Source: Actinomycetes bacterium (lineage in GTDB: Bacteria; Actinomycetota; Actinomycetes; Actinomycetales; Cellulomonadaceae). Taken from it: 7,591 bases of DNA. This document shows positions 1-4,500 of the stretch, one piece after another. Within the stretch, counting starts at the first letter, position 1. Each line of letters begins with the position of its first letter. A program made the position numbers and the translations under genes. A model generated the notes under the pieces. The model was not told where the DNA came from, searched no databases, and saw only the letters and a list, made by a program, of their open reading frames with translations. Location: contig JAEZBT010000423.1 of the NCBI GenBank assembly GCA_023426865.1, positions 1 through 7,591 of the forward strand, given 5' to 3'.

Positions 1-2
1 CC

Positions 3-932
3 GCCGACGAGACGCCCGCCGAGGACCTCGGCGAGGGCCGCTCGGTCGCCGAGACGGTGCCGACGCCGTCGCTCGGCAACACCATCCTGGGCGACCCGGC
101 CGAGCGCGACATCGTCGTGCACCTGCCGCCGTCCTACGACACGTCCGACGCGCGGTACCCCGTGGTGTACTTCCTCGCCGGCTCGGACGAGCCGGTCGGC
201 CGCCTGCGCAGCCTGGCACCCGTGCTCTGGGCCGAGATGGGCAAGGCGGGCATGCGGGAGCTCATCGTCGTCGAGCTGGACGGCGAGAGCTCGATCGGCA
301 ACACCTTCTACGCGAACTCCCCGGTGACGGGCAACGCCCAGGACGCGCTGACGGAGGACGTCGTCGCCCACGTCGACGCGACGTACCGCACGATCCCGGA
401 CGCGACCTCGCGGGGGCTGTCCGGGTTCTCGATGGGCGGCTCCGGCACGATCAACGTCGGGCTGGCGCGCCCGGACGTCTTCGGCGCGCTCTACGCGGCG
501 TCGCCGGGCCTGTTCCGGCCGGAGGACGGCCTGACGGGCTTCCTCGCCGACAACGGCGCGTGGGCGTCCTACGGCGCTGCGTTCGCCCCCGACCCGGAGG
601 CGCCGTACCCGCACCACCTGCCGATCGACCCGGCCGCGCCGCTCGAGTCCCAGGACCCGGTCGCCGTCGCCGCATGGGAGTCCGGCTTCGGCGACCTCGA
701 GCGCAAGGTCGCGGACTACCTCGCCCAGCCCGAGCGCCTCGCGGCGATCCGGATCGCATACGGCACGGCCGACGGCTACGCCTGGATCCCCGAGGGCTCG
801 GAGTACCTGCTCGGCGTGCTCGGCGAGCACGGCATCCCGGCGACGTCGTTCGTGTTCACCGGCGGGCACTCGCTCGACACGGGCTTCCCCGGCGACCTCG
901 TCGCGTTCTTCTCCGCGAACCTCGCGGGCTGA
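3..932 (+). CDS. Alpha/beta-hydrolase esterase (putative esterase/esterase D-like family), 5' end outside window
   Basis: This is a serine hydrolase that probably cleaves carboxylic esters; its substrate cannot be read from sequence. The frame is open from base 3 with no stop, giving at least 309 residues. A GTG at 57 is the only start codon inside the window. I reject it because it has no ribosome binding site and because the residues before it (GRSVAETVPTPSL) already look like the conserved N-terminus of this family, so the true start lies upstream. Visible landmarks are LPPSYD followed by the strand YPVVYFLAG; the nucleophile elbow GFSMGG with Ser codon 429-431; a likely acid Asp in YGTADG (codon 771-773); and a His in TGGHS (codon 867-869). 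A complete Ser-Asp-His triad is therefore present. The segment ANSPVTGN with a following acidic helix is also typical of PF00756-type esterases. Whether it is secreted is unknown, because any signal peptide would lie off the edge. It converges on the next gene. Confidence 0.85.
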   Translation, partial: ADETPAEDLGEGRSVAETVPTPSLGNTILGDPAERDIVVHLPPSYDTSDARYPVVYFLAGSDEPVGRLRSLAPVLWAEMGKAGMRELIVVELDGESSIGNTFYANSPVTGNAQDALTEDVVAHVDATYRTIPDATSRGLSGFSMGGSGTINVGLARPDVFGALYAASPGLFRPEDGLTGFLADNGAWASYGAAFAPDPEAPYPHHLPIDPAAPLESQDPVAVAAWESGFGDLERKVADYLAQPERLAAIRIAYGTADGYAWIPEGSEYLLGVLGEHGIPATSFVFTGGHSLDTGFPGDLVAFFSANLAG

Positions 933-968
933 CGGCGGCCGGCAGCGGCCGGCGGCGCCGCCGTCGGC
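928..968. terminator. Inverted repeat between convergent genes, possible bidirectional terminator
   Basis: Bases 931-939 (GACGGCGGC) are perfectly complementary to 957-965. The stem extends outward through a T-G wobble and two more pairs to 928-930/966-968, making about 12 bp around a 17-base GC-rich loop. The stem overlaps the stop codon of the esterase and lies 27 bp past the stop of the minus-strand gene, so it could serve both. There is no T tract on either side, as is common in actinobacteria. GC-rich DNA forms such stems by chance fairly often. Confidence 0.4.
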
Positions 969-994
969 GTGCGCCCGCCGGTGCGAGCGCGCTG

Positions 995-1351
995 TCAGCG
1001 CGGCGTCTGCTGGTGGAACGTGAGCCGCCAGCCGCCCGGGCGACGCACGTACAGGCTCGAGACGAGCGCGTGGTACGCGAGGTCCCCGCGCCGGGCGCTG
1101 ACGGAGTAGGTGACGAGCGCGACGTCGTCGGTGACCTGGTGCACCGCGCGGTCGGCGAGGTCGTAGGCGTCCCACGGCGCGCCCGACATGGACTTCAGCG
1201 CCGCCGCCCGGCTGGTGATGGCGAGGCCCCCGGGCAGCAGCATCGTGACCCGCGTGTCCAGCACGGAGTCGTAGAACGCGATCGCGCTGCCGCCGCCTGC
1301 GCGCAGCGCCTGCCAGCCGTGGTCCTCGAGGTCGATGAGCTCGTGGTCCAT
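995..1351 (-). CDS. NTF2/SnoaL-like (DUF4440-type) small protein
   Basis: This is a 118-residue cytoplasmic protein with the pattern of the NTF2-like cone fold. An N-terminal helix (ELIDLEDHGWQAL) is followed by a segment FYDSVLDTRVTMLLPGG. A helix AAALKSMSGAPWDAYDL comes next. Two C-terminal strands follow, ALVTYSVSARR and HALVSSLYVRR, ending in GWRLTFHQQTPR. Proteins of this class bind small ligands or act as minor enzymes, and no specific reaction can be assigned. There is no signal peptide or membrane segment. I chose the ATG at 1351 because AGGA lies 8 bases upstream of it (1360-1363 on the complementary strand) and because family members usually begin just before this first helix. In-frame ATGs at 1360, 1369 and 1414 would add 3, 6 or 21 residues but have poorer ribosome binding sites. 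It is divergent from the amylopullulanase gene and shares its upstream region. Confidence 0.8.
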   Translation of the reverse strand: MDHELIDLEDHGWQALRAGGGSAIAFYDSVLDTRVTMLLPGGLAITSRAAALKSMSGAPWDAYDLADRAVHQVTDDVALVTYSVSARRGDLAYHALVSSLYVRRPGGWRLTFHQQTPR

Positions 1352-1359
1352 GAGGTCCA

Positions 1360-1363
1360 TCCT
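1360..1363 (-). promoter_or_regulatory. Ribosome binding site for the NTF2-like gene
   Basis: AGGA on the minus strand sits 8 bases before the ATG at 1351. This supports that start over the three in-frame ATGs further upstream, although the match to AGGAGG is only partial. Confidence 0.45.
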
Positions 1364-1418
1364 GCGCATTCCAGCCGGCCCGCGCAGCCCCGATGGTCGT
1401 GTGCCCGCAGTCATCCCA

Positions 1419-1448
1419 TTGCTGGATCTTGCTGCAACACGTTACAGT
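1419..1448 (+). promoter_or_regulatory. Putative sigma-70-type promoter of the amylopullulanase gene
   Basis: TTGCTG at 1419-1424 (TTG of the -35 consensus kept) and TACAGT at 1443-1448 (TAnAnT of the -10 consensus kept) are 18 bases apart, in an island clearly less GC-rich than its surroundings. Transcription would begin near 1455, giving an untranslated leader of about 80 bases. The match is modest and no experiment supports it. Confidence 0.4.
1432..1447. promoter_or_regulatory. Imperfect 16-bp palindrome over the putative -10, candidate LacI-family operator
   Basis: CTGCAACACGTTACAG pairs at six of eight positions about its centre (half-sites CTGCAAC and GTTACAG). Its size and shape are typical of LacI-family sites, which often control maltose and starch genes in actinobacteria. 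It overlaps the putative -10 of the amylopullulanase promoter, the usual place for a repressor site. The regulator is not in the window, so the family assignment is inference. Confidence 0.4.
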
Positions 1449-1461
1449 CCGCGCACCGGCA

Positions 1462-1475
1462 TTCACCCGGGTGAA
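1462..1475. promoter_or_regulatory. Perfect 14-bp palindrome TTCACCCGGGTGAA, candidate operator
   Basis: All seven base pairs are symmetric. It lies about 7-20 bases after the expected transcription start and 59 bases before the ATG of the large gene, which suits a repressor roadblock or an operator shared with the divergent gene. I do not recognise the binding protein. It could also form a small hairpin in the leader RNA, but with no loop it is better read as a DNA-binding site. Confidence 0.45.
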
Positions 1476-1523
1476 ATCGGCGGGCGGTGCCCACCCGCAT
1501 CCGTGAAACCCGCAGTTGGCGAC

Positions 1524-1530
1524 GAGGGGG
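1524..1530 (+). promoter_or_regulatory. Ribosome binding site deciding the amylopullulanase start
   Basis: GAGGGGG ends 4 bases before the ATG at 1535. An in-frame GTG at 1487 has no comparable purine run, and starting there would add 16 polar residues before the signal peptide, so the ATG at 1535 is preferred. Confidence 0.75.
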
Positions 1531-1534
1531 TCCC

Positions 1535-4500
1535 ATGTCCGCGGCAACCGCACGCGCGCACGCACCACGCAGGCTCACCCGGGGAGGCGGCCGACGCGCG
1601 GCCGCGGCGGGGGCGACGGCCCTCGCGCTCGCCGTCACCGGCGTCGTCGGGCTCCTTCCGACGACGGCGACCACCGCAACCGCCGCGGACGGACGCAGCC
1701 CCGCGCTCGTCGGCAGCCTGCAGAGCGAGATGGGCTGCCCGGGCGACTGGCAGCCGGACTGCGCGGCGACCGAGCTGGTCGAGACCGCGACCCCCGGCGT
1801 CTACGCCGCCGAGCTCGAGCTGACGCCCGAGGGCGAGGCGCCCTACGCGTACGAGTACAAGATCGCGCTGAACGACTCCTGGGACGAGAACTACGGCGCG
1901 GACGGCGCCGCGGGCGGCGCCAACATCCCGCTGGTCGTCGGCGGGCCGACCCGCCTGCGCGTCGTCTACGACGACACCACCCACCGCATCGCGCTGCAGC
2001 CGCTCGACCTGGCCGGCGGGTACACCGCGGCCGACGACGCGCTCGTCGCCGCGCCGGTGCGCCAGGCCGGCTCCACCGAGCAGTTCTACTTCGTCATGAC
2101 CGACCGGTTCGCCAACGCCGACCCCACCAACGACGCCGGCGGCCTCACCGGCGACCGCCTGGTCACGGGCTTCGACCCGACCGACAAGGGCTTCTACAAC
2201 GGCGGCGACCTCGCAGGCCTCCGCGCGCAGCTGCCGTACATCGACGGCCTGGGCACGACGGCGATCTGGCTCACGCCGTCGTTCAAGAATCGGCCCGTCC
2301 AGGGCGCGGGGACCGCCGACGTCTCCGCGGGCTACCACGGCTACTGGATCACGGACTTCACGCAGATCGACCCGCACCTGGGCACCAACGCCGAGCTCGA
2401 GGCGCTCATCGACGAGGCGCACGACCTGGGCATCAAGGTCTACTTCGACATCATCACCAACCACACGGCCGACGTCATCGACTACGCCGAGGGCCAGTAC
2501 TCCTACATCGACCAGGCCACGAGCCCGTACTACCTGGCCGACGGCGTCACCCCGTTCGATCCCGCCGAGTACGCCGGGACAGGCACGTTCCCGGACCTGA
2601 GTGCCGAGGCGTCGTTCCCCTACACGCCCGTCGTCGACCCCGACGACGCGGACGTGAAGGTCCCCGCGTGGCTGAACGACGTGACGCTCTACCACAACCG
2701 CGGGAACTCGACCTACAGCGGTGAGTCCACCACGTACGGCGACTTCTCCGGCCTCGACGACCTCATGACCGAGGACCAGGAGGTCGTGGACGGCTTCGTC
2801 GACGTCTACACCTCGTGGATCGACCTGGGCATCGACGGGTTCCGCATCGACACCGTCAAGCACGTGAACTTCGAGTTCTGGGAGGACTGGACCACCGAGG
2901 TCCTGGAATACGCCCACGCGAACGGCAAGCCGGACTTCTTCATGTTCGGTGAGGTGTACGACGCCGACCCGGCCAAGCTCTCGCCCTACGTGCGTCGCAC
3001 GGACATGAACTCGGTCCTGGACTTCACGTTCCAGTCCGCGGCGTCGAACTTCGCGCGCGGCTTCGCGCCGGACACGCTCAGCCAGCTCTTCGCGGGCGAC
3101 GACATGTACACGACCCCGACGACGAGCGCGTCGGCCCTGCCGACCTTCCTCGGCAACCACGACATGGGTCGCATCGGCTACTTCGTCGCGGGCAACGGGA
3201 ACGGCCTGGAGCGGTCCGAGCTCGCGCACGCGCTGATGTACCTGACGCGCGGCCAGCCCGTCGTCTACTACGGCGACGAGCAGGGCTTCGTCGGCCTGGG
3301 CGGCGACAAGAGCGCGCGTCAGACGCTCTTCGCGTCGCAGGTCGCGGAGTACACCGACCAACAGCTGCTCACCGGTGAGACCGTCGGCTCGGTCGACAGG
3401 TTCGACACCGACGCGCCGCTGTACGAGCACATCGCCGAGCTCGCCACGCTGCGCGAGGCCACCCCGGCGCTCGAGTCCGGCGCGCAGATCGAGCGGCCCG
3501 TCTCCGGCGCGGGCGAGGAGTCCGTCTACGCGTTCTCCCGCGTGCTCCGCGACGACAAGGTCGAGCACCTGGTGGCCGTGAACAACGCGGCCTCGGATGC
3601 CACGGTCACCGTCGAGACCCTCACCCCGGGCGCGGGCTTCGCCTCCCTGTACGGCGGCCACGCGGCGGTCACGGCCGACGCCGACGGCGCCGTCGAGCTC
3701 ACCGTGCCGGCGTTCTCGGCGGTCGTCCTGGCCGCCGACGCCCCGGTCGCGGCGGGCGCGGGCGACATCACGGTCGACGTGCCGACGCCGGGTGCCCGGC
3801 TCACGGGCGTCAGCCCGGTGCGCGCGGACGTGCCCGACGACGTCTGGGCCGAGACCTCCTTCGCGTACCGCGTGGTCGGCTCGGAGGACTGGACGCCGCT
3901 CGGCACCGCCGAGACGACGACGCCGCGCGTCTTCCACGACGTCGCGGGCCTGCCGGCCGGCACGCTCGTCGAGTACCGCGCCGTCAGCGTGGACGCGGCC
4001 GGCACGGCCGCCGCCGCCTCCGCGTACGGGTCCGTCGGTGTCGCCGTCGACGGCGTCGTGCCGGAGGACCCCGAGCCCCAGCCGGGCACGGGCCGCACGG
4101 ACCTCACCGTGTCGATCCCCGGCACGCTGAACGACGAGCTCGGCTGCCCGGGTGACTGGCAGCCCGACTGCGAGGCGATCCGCCTGACGCACCTCGCGAA
4201 CGGCGTGTACGCGGGCACCTTCACCGTCCCGGCCGGCGACTGGCTGTACAAGATCGCCATCAACAACACGTGGGACGAGAACTACGGTGCGGGCGGCGTC
4301 CCGGGCGGCGACAACGTGCCGTTCTCCCTCGCGGCGCCCACCGAGGTGACGTTCGTCTACGACGACGCCACGAAGTGGTTCACCTCCTCGGCGCAGGGCC
4401 CGCTCATCACCCTGCCTGGCTCGTACCAGAGCGAGGTCGGCTGCCCGGGCGACTGGCAGCCCGAGTGCCTCGTCACCTCGCTGCAGGACAAGGACGGCGA

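Noticed and set aside
57..59. GTG as the start of the esterase gene
   Set aside because: It has no ribosome binding site, the open frame continues to the window edge, and family-like residues precede it.
560..1474. A 304-codon plus-strand frame running across the esterase end and the NTF2-like gene
   Set aside because: Its translation is Arg/Pro-rich without recognisable motifs and overlaps two better supported genes in other frames.
1487..1489. GTG as the start of the amylopullulanase gene
   Set aside because: The ATG at 1535 has a strong GAGGGGG site, and the signal peptide begins naturally there.
1551..1690. Twin-arginine export signal
   Set aside because: RR pairs occur in the n-region of the signal peptide, but the following residues do not match the S/T-R-R-x-F-L-K pattern, so a general Sec signal is the simpler reading.
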